Source: a virus. From it: a stretch of 38,008 bases of DNA. Positions 7,711 to 15,436 of this stretch are shown here, one piece after another (the stretch's first letter is position 1; each line of letters starts with the position of its first letter). A model generated the notes under the pieces. The model made no database searches, was not told the origin of the DNA, and saw only the letters and a list, made by a program, of their open reading frames with translations. The stretch spans positions 1 to 38,008 of the IMG/VR virus record IMGVR_UViG_3300022745_000094. One strand, written 5' to 3'. A program made the translations under genes and the position numbers.

Positions 7711-9120
7711 ATGGGTAAAACCCTTCGCATCCTTTCCCACCCGATTGTTTTCGCGCTGATCGCGCTGGCCCTCTTTTCCACCGGCGCAATGTCGGCGGAA
7801 CACCTTCCGGTCTTGATGATTGGCGCCACAGCGTTCACTCAACAAGAAACCGTCATCTTCGACAAGTTGATGGCCGGATTTGATGATGGCCTGGTTGTCG
7901 CCAAGCAGGTCACGGTCACCAATCTTGACCCCGTGTTGCTGGAACGCTCGCAGGGCCTGCAGTTCTGGCGGCCGGCACCGTATATCAGCACCACCGTTGA
8001 TGGCGCCGCTGGTACCGATATTTCCGCTTCCTTCACCGATATCACCCAGCTTTCCGTTCCGCTTGGCCTGGGCTACAACAAGGCAGTTCCGTGGACGATG
8101 ACCGGCAACGACCTGAACGACCCGATGCAACGCGAGCGCAAGTACGCATCCGCGATGCAAGCTCTGGCAACCCAGATCAACATAAGCTGCGCCAACGTCG
8201 CCAGCCTGTATGGCTCGCTGGTAGTCAAGCGCACGGTGGCCGCTTCCGGCTTCGATGACCTGGCAGCAGCAGACTCGGTGATGGTCGAGCAGGGCCTGGT
8301 GGGCGACTCGCTGCGCCGAGTTGCGATCTTGCACGCCCGGGACTACAACAGCATGGCGGGTAACCTTGCCAAGCCGATGACCTCCGCGAACAGCAAGGTC
8401 AATGCCGCTTACGAAAATGGCTTTGTTGGCAATGTCTCTGGTTTCGACACCTACAAGGCGGACTACACCTATTCGCTGGCTGCTCGCGCCGGCGTGACCG
8501 TTACCGTCAACGGCGCCAACCAGTACTTCACCCCGAAGGCGACGTCGACTGCCGGCACCGGTGAAATCCAGAACGTGGACAACCGATTCCAGACTCTGCC
8601 CATCACCGTGACCAGCGGTACAGTCAAAGTCGGTGATGCTTTCACCATCGCTGGCGTCAATGCGGTGCACCACATCACCAAGACCGACACTGGTCAGCTC
8701 AAGACCTTCCGCGTCACAGCCATCGTGACCGGTGCTGGTGGTACTGGTACTGTTCAGATCACCCCTCCGATCATTAGTGCCACCGGTGCGACCCAGGCGG
8801 AAAAGGAATACCAGAATGTGACTGCCGCTCCGGCCAACGGCGCAGCAATCACCTTCCTGAACACCGTGACCGGTAACGTTGCACCGTACTTCGATACCCG
8901 TGCTATTGAACTGCTGCCCGGCCGCCAAGGCCTGGACGAGGAAATGATGGCCGCCGGCGCAACTGCTATGCGCTCTTCGACCGAGCTGGGCATCGAAGTG
9001 GTGCTCTACAAGTGGTTCGACATCAAGACCAAGAAGTTCCTGTACCGCGCTGACGCGCGCTGGGGTGTTGGCTGTACCAACCCGGAAATGGCCGGCGTGG
9101 TCCTGTTTAACCAGGTCTAA
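7711..9120 (+). CDS. Major capsid protein, P22 coat-like
   Basis: 469 residues. The stretch around IQNVDNRFQTLPITV followed by a KVGDAFTIAGV segment corresponds to the inserted domain and P-domain region of P22 gp5-type coat proteins (HK97 fold). The ATG at 7711 has a GGAG site seven bases upstream. Unusual: the first 30 residues are strongly hydrophobic (PIVFALIALALF ... AMSAEH), looking like a signal peptide or membrane segment, which ordinary P22-type coat N-termini do not show. It could be removed, or it could be an N-arm variant. Position after scaffold supports the call. Confidence 0.9.
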   Translation: MGKTLRILSHPIVFALIALALFSTGAMSAEHLPVLMIGATAFTQQETVIFDKLMAGFDDGLVVAKQVTVTNLDPVLLERSQGLQFWRPAPYISTTVDGAAGTDISASFTDITQLSVPLGLGYNKAVPWTMTGNDLNDPMQRERKYASAMQALATQINISCANVASLYGSLVVKRTVAASGFDDLAAADSVMVEQGLVGDSLRRVAILHARDYNSMAGNLAKPMTSANSKVNAAYENGFVGNVSGFDTYKADYTYSLAARAGVTVTVNGANQYFTPKATSTAGTGEIQNVDNRFQTLPITVTSGTVKVGDAFTIAGVNAVHHITKTDTGQLKTFRVTAIVTGAGGTGTVQITPPIISATGATQAEKEYQNVTAAPANGAAITFLNTVTGNVAPYFDTRAIELLPGRQGLDEEMMAAGATAMRSSTELGIEVVLYKWFDIKTKKFLYRADARWGVGCTNPEMAGVVLFNQV

Positions 9121-9131
9121 AGCCAGTGAAC

Positions 9132-9156
9132 GCGCCCGCCTAGTGCGGGCGCTTCT
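9132..9156 (+). terminator. Hairpin after coat gene, possible partial terminator
   Basis: A perfect 8-bp GC-rich stem GCGCCCGC/GCGGGCGC with a 5-base loop (9132-9152) is followed by only TTCT. The weak T-tract suggests partial termination or mRNA stabilisation that limits read-through from the highly expressed coat gene into the minor virion genes. Confidence 0.55.
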
Positions 9157-9179
9157 ACACATCAACCACAGGAATCACC

Positions 9180-9539
9180 ATGACGAACCCAACCATGCTT
9201 TACAAGGCCCCGGGCCCTTACGAGATCCACGGCGGACACTTCGACTACATCATCGTGGAAGAGGAAGAAATCGAAGCTTCGAAGGCCAACGGCTGGCACC
9301 TGACCACGCCTGAAGCCAAGGAAGCCCGTGAAGCGCAACTGCAGGCCGAAGCAGATGCACGCGAAGCGGAAGCCGAGCGCCTGGCGCAGATCGCGCTGAG
9401 CGACGAGAACAAACCACCCACCCGTGACGAGCTAGAGCAAATGGCAACTTCGCTCGGACTTCCGTTTGATGGCCGCACCAGCGACAAAAAGCTGGCCAAG
9501 TTGATCGCCGCGGCATCGGCAAATTCGGACGCCGCCTGA
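9180..9539 (+). CDS. Virion-associated protein with C-terminal HeH-like domain
   Basis: 119 residues. The N-terminus (residues 1-40) forms a small beta region with a GGHFDYIIV strand. Residues 40-80 are a highly charged Ala/Glu-rich helix. The C-terminus, TRDELEQMATSLGLPFDGR then a KKLAKLI helix, matches the helix-extension-helix pattern often found at the end of head-region proteins. It lies between the coat gene and the gp4-like gene, so a head-decoration or head-completion role is likely but unproven. AGGAA upstream supports the start. Confidence 0.65.
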   Translation: MTNPTMLYKAPGPYEIHGGHFDYIIVEEEEIEASKANGWHLTTPEAKEAREAQLQAEADAREAEAERLAQIALSDENKPPTRDELEQMATSLGLPFDGRTSDKKLAKLIAAASANSDAA

Positions 9540-9540
9540 A

Positions 9541-10038
9541 ATGGGATGGACCAAGCGCCAGCTGGTGGAAGAAGCATTCGGCGAGCTGGCGCTTGCCGGG
9601 TATGACTTCGATCTGCAACCAGAGGAAATGCAGGCTGGATTGCGCCGACTAGATTCCATGATGGCAACTTGGCTGAACCTCGGACTGCCATTAGGCTATG
9701 CCATCTCCGCCAGCCAAGATGACAGCGATCTTGACCAGGATTCCGGCCTTCAGGCGATTGCCAATGAAGCCGTATACATGGGTCTGGCCTGCAGGATTGC
9801 AGCCAGCAAGGGAAAGGCCCTCCCGGCCTCCACAAAGATCAATGCAAAGCAGGCCTACGATGCACTCGTGCTGAACATTGCAAAGTCTCAGGTGCAAGAG
9901 CAGCAATTGCCTTCTGGCACTCCCCAGGGACAAGGCCGCAAGCCGTGGCGCACCGTCAACCCATATTTCTTGCCTCCCGACACTTCGCCGCTTCGGTCAG
10001 GTGGCGATGGCCTAAACCTCACCGGACTCGGGAACTAA
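9541..10038 (+). CDS. Tail accessory factor, P22 gp4-like
   Basis: 165 residues, near the 166 of P22 gp4. The helical N-terminus (TKRQLVEEAFGELAL ... DLQPEEMQAGLRRLDSMMATW) and the LACRIA segment in the middle correspond to conserved points of P22 gp4, the adaptor that binds under the portal and completes the head. The C-terminal tail is Pro-rich, as in gp4. The start overlaps the end of the preceding gene (TGAAATG). Its position before the gp10-like gene matches P22 apart from two small inserted genes. Confidence 0.85.
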   Translation: MGWTKRQLVEEAFGELALAGYDFDLQPEEMQAGLRRLDSMMATWLNLGLPLGYAISASQDDSDLDQDSGLQAIANEAVYMGLACRIAASKGKALPASTKINAKQAYDALVLNIAKSQVQEQQLPSGTPQGQGRKPWRTVNPYFLPPDTSPLRSGGDGLNLTGLGN

Positions 10039-10043
10039 ACGCC

Positions 10044-10505
10044 ATGTCAGCAATCGACAAACTATCCAAAGTCACATCTCTGAGCGCCTCCGATCTGGTA
10101 GCGCTCTTTTCCAATTCTGTGGGGTCGGATGTGGCGGCCTCCGTCGCAACACTTGCCGCATATTTGCAAACCCTGTTGACATCTGGAAGCGGATATGCGA
10201 CCCAATACGCCGCGCCTTCTGCTACCGGCTTTACGGTGACCATTGCTCCGCCGGAAAACGGCGGTTCGGTCTATTTGAACCTCACGCCAGTGGCTGGATA
10301 TCCGGCTGGCACCATCGTTCTCCCAGCTCTGGCAACTTGCCAGGACGCCCAAGAAGTTCTGGTAAGCATAACCAACCCGGTCACTGTACTGACCGTCAAC
10401 GCCAATGGATCCAGCGTCATCGGCGCGCCAACCACCCTGGCCGCCGGAGGATTCTTCCGTCTTCGCTTTGACGGCGTTCTCAAATCATGGGCCCGTGTGG
10501 GCTGA
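10044..10505 (+). CDS. Small structural protein, function unknown
   Basis: 153 residues from ATG at 10044; a longer in-frame version would begin inside the gp4-like gene. The N-terminal helix (IDKLSKVTSLSASDLVALFS) resembles the virion-attachment segment found on many phage fibre or decoration proteins. The remainder is a beta-rich domain with many Ala, Val, Thr and Gly, ending LRFDGVLKSWARVG. It may be a head fibre or decoration protein. No P22 counterpart at this place. Confidence 0.6.
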   Translation: MSAIDKLSKVTSLSASDLVALFSNSVGSDVAASVATLAAYLQTLLTSGSGYATQYAAPSATGFTVTIAPPENGGSVYLNLTPVAGYPAGTIVLPALATCQDAQEVLVSITNPVTVLTVNANGSSVIGAPTTLAAGGFFRLRFDGVLKSWARVG

Positions 10506-10519
10506 TCGAAGGAAATATC

Positions 10520-10846
10520 ATGACCGTTCAATCTCCATTCCAGCCGTTGCGTGGCGGCAATCAAAAGGTGACAGCTACCACCACAAGCCAAAACGTCACG
10601 ATCGGCAAAGGCCAAAAGACTTTACGCATCCTCAATGCAGGCGCAGTGGTGGGCTACTTTGTCACGTTCAATATTGGCAAGGAGCCCAGCCGGACATGCT
10701 CGTCAGCTGATACTCCAGTCGGGCCGGCTGGAGCCGCGTCCAGCACGCTGACAATCGAGAAACCGGAAGACCACGATACCGTGGCTTTCATCGCCGACTC
10801 GACCACATCTATCATGCACTTCCAAACCGGCGAAGGCGGAAGCTGA
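10520..10846 (+). CDS. Small beta-rich structural protein
   Basis: 108 residues from ATG at 10520, preceded by GAAGGAAA. It is a beta-rich protein with repeated short strands (KVTATTTSQNVTIG, TLRILNAG, YFVTFNIG) and a Cys near residue 60; the pattern resembles capsid decoration or fibre-tip domains. Like its upstream neighbour it is inserted between the gp4-like and gp10-like genes. Function not recognised. Confidence 0.6.
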   Translation: MTVQSPFQPLRGGNQKVTATTTSQNVTIGKGQKTLRILNAGAVVGYFVTFNIGKEPSRTCSSADTPVGPAGAASSTLTIEKPEDHDTVAFIADSTTSIMHFQTGEGGS

Positions 10847-10853
10847 TCAAGCC

Positions 10854-12281
10854 GTGAGCCAAATTCCAATCCTCAAGGGCATATATACGGACGGTGGTGC
10901 TCCGGATTTTCGAACTACCTATCCGCGAAATTTGGTACCCATTCCAAAAGAGCAGGGTATTTCTGCCGGATACCTTCGCCAGGCAGACGGCATCGAGCAA
11001 ACAGCAACTGGACCAGGCGCGGACCGTGGTGCCATAAACTGGAATGGCGTTCTATACAGGGTGATGGGAACCAAACTGGTTAGCGTAAGTGGATCCGGGT
11101 CAGTGACCATACTCGGAGACGTTGGTGGAAGCACTCCGGTAACGTTGGATTACAGCTTTGACCGGCTTGGCATTGCTTCAAACGGTAACCTGTTTTACTG
11201 GAATGGAACCCAGCTCACGCAAGTAACAGACGTCGACCTTGGATACGTCAAGGATATGAAGTGGATATCAGGCTATTTCCTGACCACCGATGGAACGAAC
11301 TTGATCACTACTGATCTGGCAGACCCATCCAGCATCAACCCGCTGCATTACGGATCGGCGGAAGCGGACCCCGATCCAATCATGGCCGTAGACGAGCTTC
11401 GCAACGAGGCTTACGCTTTCGGTCGTTACACAATCGAGGTTTACCAGAATGTAGGGGGCACTGGCTTTCCGTTCTCGCGCATCGAGGGCGCCCAGGTCGG
11501 AAAGGGAATCATCGGCACCCACATGTACGCCCCGCTCGGGAACACCTATGTCTTTACCGGGTCTGGGCGTGGCGAGGCGCCGGCGGTCTACACGATGGTT
11601 CCTGGAGACGTGCAAAAGATCAGCACAAGGGAAATTGACACCCTGCTGCTGGGATACGGTGAAAGCGTATTAGCGACCTGCGTAATGGAGTCTCGAGTCG
11701 ACAAAAACCACCAGCACATCCTGATTCACCTGCCCGACCAATGCTTGGTGTACGACACGATTGCGTCTGCCACGTTGCAAGAGCCGGTTTGGTTCGTGTA
11801 CACCACATCAGTTGTCGGACTGGGCGTTTACCGTGCCAGATTTCAAGTTTGGTGCTACGACCAATGGAATGTTGGCGATCCGACTAGCGCAGGATTGCTG
11901 GGACGGCTTACAGACAAAGTCAGCAGCCATTACGGACAGGTCAACGGTTGGGACTTCGGAACCCAAGTGCTTTACAACGATGGCAATGGCGCCATCATTC
12001 ACGAGCTCGAGCTTGTATGCCTGACCGGAAGAATCGAACTTGGCAGCGACCCGGTGATTTGGACGCAGTATTCGGTGGACGGTCAAACCTGGAGCATGGA
12101 ACGTCCGACTCGAGCGGGACGCCAAGGGCAGGGCTCAAAGCGTATTTGTTGGCGCAACCAGGGAAAGATGCAGCACTGGCGCACCCAGCGTTTTCGAGGT
12201 ACCAGTGAAGCCCATGTCACGATCGCTCGTCTTGAAGCGCAGATCGAGCCGCTTTTCCTGAAGGGTGCGCAAGGTGGTTGA
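10854..12281 (+). CDS. DNA stabilisation protein / tail hub, P22 gp10-like
   Basis: 475 residues (P22 gp10: 472) from a GTG start. In P22, gp10 binds below gp4, closes the tail channel after packaging and links to the needle. The protein is almost entirely beta, with repeated WNG, YWNGTQL and GRYTIEVYQNVGG elements as expected for the beta-propeller-like domain of this family. The start lies eight bases after the previous stop, and its end overlaps the start of the collagen-like gene. Order and length make the assignment solid. Confidence 0.87.
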   Translation: MSQIPILKGIYTDGGAPDFRTTYPRNLVPIPKEQGISAGYLRQADGIEQTATGPGADRGAINWNGVLYRVMGTKLVSVSGSGSVTILGDVGGSTPVTLDYSFDRLGIASNGNLFYWNGTQLTQVTDVDLGYVKDMKWISGYFLTTDGTNLITTDLADPSSINPLHYGSAEADPDPIMAVDELRNEAYAFGRYTIEVYQNVGGTGFPFSRIEGAQVGKGIIGTHMYAPLGNTYVFTGSGRGEAPAVYTMVPGDVQKISTREIDTLLLGYGESVLATCVMESRVDKNHQHILIHLPDQCLVYDTIASATLQEPVWFVYTTSVVGLGVYRARFQVWCYDQWNVGDPTSAGLLGRLTDKVSSHYGQVNGWDFGTQVLYNDGNGAIIHELELVCLTGRIELGSDPVIWTQYSVDGQTWSMERPTRAGRQGQGSKRICWRNQGKMQHWRTQRFRGTSEAHVTIARLEAQIEPLFLKGAQGG

Positions 12282-13764
12282 CTTCCTCACTCGCAAAATC
12301 ACGCGTGACAAGCTTGCAAAAGTTTTTGGGAACCATGAGGCCATTAAACTTATGGAATCCCTTACGCAGGACGTAGGGCAGACCGTTCCAGAGTCGTTGA
12401 CGGAAGTGGAGCAGCTTGCCAGGAATGCGCTGGCAATTGCAGGACAGGCGCTGATTCTGGCTGGAGAGGCGGGAGGCGGAGACGATGGCGGCGGCGGTGC
12501 ACCTGGGCAGCAAGGTCCTACAGGAGCTCTAGGATCGACTGGACCGGCAGGCCCTCCAGGACTTGGAGTCGACGGAATCGACGGAGAAGAAGGATTTGCA
12601 ATTCCGGGCCCTCCTGGTCCACAAGGATCTCCCGGATCTGCAGGGGTAAATGGCGCTGTCGGTCCAGCTGTCTACCTGGAAGCGCCAGAAGCTGACGAAC
12701 CAATGGCCATTCCGGGGCCACCAGGTGCAGCCGGGTTTAATGGAACACCTGGAGCACAAGGTCCTGCTGGTCCCGCAGTCTTTCTCGAAGCGCCGGAAGC
12801 CGATGAACCCATGGCAATGCCTGGACCTGCCGGCGCCGCAGGACCTCAGGGCGCAACAGGAAGCGCTGGACCTCAGGGCGCACCAGGCGTTGCGGTATTT
12901 GTATTGGATGGCCAAGACGGTGACGATGGGTGGCCTATTCCTGGACCTACTGGCGCTTCTGGATCACCTGGAGCCACCGGACCAGCCGTGTACTTAGAAG
13001 CAGATGCCATAGAAGGCGATATGGGTCCTCCGGGTCCTGCAGGAACTGCCGGAGTTGCTGGATCTCCAGGCGCGCAAGGACCAGCTGGTCCTGCAATTTA
13101 TTTGGACGCACCAGAAGCAGAAGAGCAATTAATTATTCCAGGCCCAGCAGGAGGTACCGGACCAACTGGGTCGGCAGGAGCGCAAGGGCCTGCAGGACCA
13201 GCTATATATCTTGAAGCGCCAGAGGCAGATGAGCCAATGTACATCCAAGGGCCGCAGGGCAACAGCTCACCGGCCGGTCTGCTTGCAATTGCTGGCGGTA
13301 AGACAGCAACAACATCGATTGCGGCGACAGTCACCCTCACAACCGGTGGCGTAACACTTGCATCCCAGGTAGCAGCTGCCGGGTCTGCGTGGCGCATAAA
13401 GGCTACTGGCCAATTTGTTGCAGCCTCCAGCGCCACGGCGCGCAATGCGACTATTCAAGCCTTTTGGGGTGCCACGGGACTTCCGATTTTGACCGTTGGG
13501 GCTGTGCTTGTCTCCGTGGCCCAAACGACCAACTTTGAGGTCGAGATCATTATTAGCGCGTCCAGCACCACGGCAATCTGGGAGACCGGTTTTGCGCTCA
13601 ATCAAGTCGCATCGGCAACGGCGCTTGCGCTGGCTGCCATCACACCAGCGTCGACCGTCGTTACTGCAGGCGGCCAGACCATCGATCTTCGCTTTGCAAT
13701 GAGCGTCGCAGTGGCCGGGGATTCCTGGTCTGTCCAACAAGTAACCATCGAACGTATCAAGTAA
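12274..13764 (+). CDS. Collagen-like fibre in the tail-needle position
   Basis: 496 residues from the GTG at 12274, chosen for the AAGGG at 12261-12265; a GTG three codons upstream is possible. Residues 1-65 are helical, probably a trimeric coiled coil that docks on the tail. From about 70 to 330 runs a Gly-X-Y collagen repeat, interrupted about seven times by an acidic module of the type YLEAPEADEPM followed by PGP. The last 160 residues form a beta-rich, Thr/Ala-rich domain likely to be the distal, host-contacting tip. In P22 this place is held by the needle gp26, so this may be its counterpart. Confidence 0.85.
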   Translation: MVDFLTRKITRDKLAKVFGNHEAIKLMESLTQDVGQTVPESLTEVEQLARNALAIAGQALILAGEAGGGDDGGGGAPGQQGPTGALGSTGPAGPPGLGVDGIDGEEGFAIPGPPGPQGSPGSAGVNGAVGPAVYLEAPEADEPMAIPGPPGAAGFNGTPGAQGPAGPAVFLEAPEADEPMAMPGPAGAAGPQGATGSAGPQGAPGVAVFVLDGQDGDDGWPIPGPTGASGSPGATGPAVYLEADAIEGDMGPPGPAGTAGVAGSPGAQGPAGPAIYLDAPEAEEQLIIPGPAGGTGPTGSAGAQGPAGPAIYLEAPEADEPMYIQGPQGNSSPAGLLAIAGGKTATTSIAATVTLTTGGVTLASQVAAAGSAWRIKATGQFVAASSATARNATIQAFWGATGLPILTVGAVLVSVAQTTNFEVEIIISASSTTAIWETGFALNQVASATALALAAITPASTVVTAGGQTIDLRFAMSVAVAGDSWSVQQVTIERIK

Positions 13765-13776
13765 GGAGAAATTACC

Positions 13777-14148
13777 ATGGCATCTAACAAAACTCTTCGC
13801 ATGGGCCCGGTGGCGCTGGCTGCAGCTGCTGCAAACATCGTCAACCCGCCCACTCTGACCGGCGGTACCGGCTTGGCCGGCACCAACACGGCAACCTACT
13901 TGATCCTGCGGCACATCCGAATCGTCAACAAGACGGCCGGTGCAGTGAGCGCAACCCTCTATGTCGGTGCCACGGGCGGCAGCGCGGCGGGCACTGAATT
14001 TGGCTTCAATGCAACGCCTATTCCTGCCAACAGCTATGTGGACTGGTACGGCATGCTGCGCCTGGACACGGCAGACTTCCTGACCGGCCTTGCCTCTGCA
14101 GCGACATCGCTGACATTTGAGGCGGAAGGCGAAATCGGCGTAGCCTGA
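13777..14148 (+). CDS. Small fibre-associated or structural protein
   Basis: 123 residues with a strong ribosome site (AAGGAG at 13764-13769). Ala/Thr/Gly-rich and beta-predicted, with IRIVNKTAGAVSATLYVG and a FEAEGEIGVA end, reminiscent of small virion domains that sit at fibre tips or act as decoration. It follows the collagen-like gene by 12 bases, so the two may form one apparatus. No named family recognised. Confidence 0.6.
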   Translation: MASNKTLRMGPVALAAAAANIVNPPTLTGGTGLAGTNTATYLILRHIRIVNKTAGAVSATLYVGATGGSAAGTEFGFNATPIPANSYVDWYGMLRLDTADFLTGLASAATSLTFEAEGEIGVA

Positions 14149-14188
14149 TAGCCAACGCGGGGCGGCGCGTCTACAATCCGCCTCATTC

Positions 14189-14260
14189 GATTGGCTCTGT
14201 GCCAGTCCGCTGAGCCCTCAGAGCCGCCAGCAGCTCACTTGAACCCCGAAAGGGAGAGTG
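14189..14260 (+). promoter_or_regulatory. Structured leader element, copy 2 (before cupin-like gene)
   Basis: Second copy of the element found before the portal gene. Hairpin GATTGGC-TCTGT-GCCAGTC (14189-14207), then CGCTGAG (14208-14214), eleven bases, GCCAGCAGCTCA (14226-14237), then a CCC-CGAAA-GGG hairpin nested in CACT/AGTG, ending right at the ATG. Compared with copy 1, the fourth pair of the first stem changes C-G to T-A and the third C-G to T-G, so pairing is kept while the sequence changes. The distance to the start codon (23 bases) is nearly the same as in copy 1 (24). Confidence 0.55.
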
Positions 14261-14722
14261 ATGCTGCCTTCCATACCCAATCCAGTTCTATTGCCTGCAG
14301 TCGCAGGAACCCCGCTTCCGACGCACGAACAGATCGTTCGCCTGCAGTCGGAAATGCTCCCAATCCAATGCGCACAGCCTGAGCCTGAGCACATATTTCA
14401 CGATGGCTGGTACGAGCGGCGCCTACATGTGCCCGCCGGCATGCTAATCGTCGGAAAGACCCACCGCCACCGGCACATCGTCGGCGTCATCAGTGGCAAT
14501 GCGCTGCTGATCAGCAAATTCGGGCGTGAGCAGGTCCAGACCGGATACCTGTCGGTATCTGAGCCCGGCGTAAAGCGCATCGTTCTGGCTGCAGAGGACA
14601 CGCTATTCGTCACGCTTCACGCAAACCCTTCCAACACGCGCGACTTGGACAAGATCGAGGCAGAGCATATCTGCCCCGAGTACCTTTTTGCGCCAAGCAA
14701 ACCAAACGAGGTGCTTCAATGA
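14261..14722 (+). CDS. Cupin-like protein in the P22 gene 14 position
   Basis: 153 residues from ATG at 14261 (GGGAG five bases upstream). The central part, RLHVPAGMLIVGKTHRHRH then a GVISGNALL strand and a VTLHANPS strand, has the alternating strands and His cluster of a small beta barrel such as a cupin, but a metal-binding or catalytic function is not shown. It occupies the place of P22 gene 14 (head assembly) just before the ejection-type genes, so it may act in virion assembly. Overlaps the next gene by ATGA. Confidence 0.6.
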   Translation: MLPSIPNPVLLPAVAGTPLPTHEQIVRLQSEMLPIQCAQPEPEHIFHDGWYERRLHVPAGMLIVGKTHRHRHIVGVISGNALLISKFGREQVQTGYLSVSEPGVKRIVLAAEDTLFVTLHANPSNTRDLDKIEAEHICPEYLFAPSKPNEVLQ

Positions 14723-15423
14723 CCTGGAGTGCAGTAGCAGTCGGAGGAGCCACCCTGGTCGGTGGATTGCTCTCTTCAAGCGCGCAGCGTAGTGCAGCCA
14801 GCCAAGCAGCAGATGCTCAAACTTCGGCCAGCCAAGCCGGAATCGCTGAACAGCAGCGCCAGTTCGATGCAGTCCAGAAGCTGCTCGCTCCATACGCCAA
14901 TGCAGGCACCGGGGCAATCGGAGCGCAGCAAGACCTGCTTGGCCTGAATGGCAGCGGTGCACAACAAACGGCCATCAACGGTATCCAATCTGGCCCTCAG
15001 TTTCAATCCATGCTCAAGCAGGGTGAGAACTCCATCCTGTCCAACGCATCGGCAACCGGCGGCCTGCGCGGCGGCAACACCCAGGCAGCACTGGCGCAAT
15101 TCAGTCCGTCGCTGCTCTCCGGCCTGATCCAGCAGCAGTACCAGAACCTGGGCGGCCTGACCAGCGTCGGGCAGAACGCTGCAGCCGGTACCGGAAACGC
15201 CGGTATGCAAACAGGAAACAACATCACAAATCTGCTTGGGCAGGTGGGCAGTGCACAGGCCGGTAACGCGCTGGCAGGCGGCCGGGCTACCGCAGGAATT
15301 GCAAATGCGTTCACCGGAGGTTTGGGTGCCTATGTTGGATCCGGAGGCAAATTTAATTTTGGCGGAGGCGGGATAAACAGCCAATACGACATAGCGCAGA
15401 TCGGCAACGGCCTCGGCTTTTAA
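14719..15423 (+). CDS. DNA ejection protein, P22 gp7-like
   Basis: 234 residues, equal in scale to P22 gp7 (229). Gly/Ala/Gln/Ser-rich with a hydrophobic N-terminus (AVAVGGATLVGGLL), a helix rich in Ala and Gln, and Gly-zipper stretches near the end. This composition is typical of the internal proteins that leave the head at infection and help DNA across the cell envelope. It is the first of three consecutive genes in the P22 order 7-20-16. The call is from composition, length and order. Confidence 0.8.
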   Translation: MTWSAVAVGGATLVGGLLSSSAQRSAASQAADAQTSASQAGIAEQQRQFDAVQKLLAPYANAGTGAIGAQQDLLGLNGSGAQQTAINGIQSGPQFQSMLKQGENSILSNASATGGLRGGNTQAALAQFSPSLLSGLIQQQYQNLGGLTSVGQNAAAGTGNAGMQTGNNITNLLGQVGSAQAGNALAGGRATAGIANAFTGGLGAYVGSGGKFNFGGGGINSQYDIAQIGNGLGF

Positions 15424-15436
15424 AGAGATATTGACC

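Noticed and set aside
9132-9156. Strong intrinsic terminator after the coat gene
   Set aside because: The stem is strong but only TTCT follows, and essential virion genes lie downstream with no clear promoter. It was kept only as a partial terminator or stabiliser.
7690-9165. Long open frame of 491 codons on the minus strand opposite the coat gene
   Set aside because: The plus strand encodes a clear P22-type coat protein with a good ribosome site. The minus-strand translation is a typical shadow without domain features.
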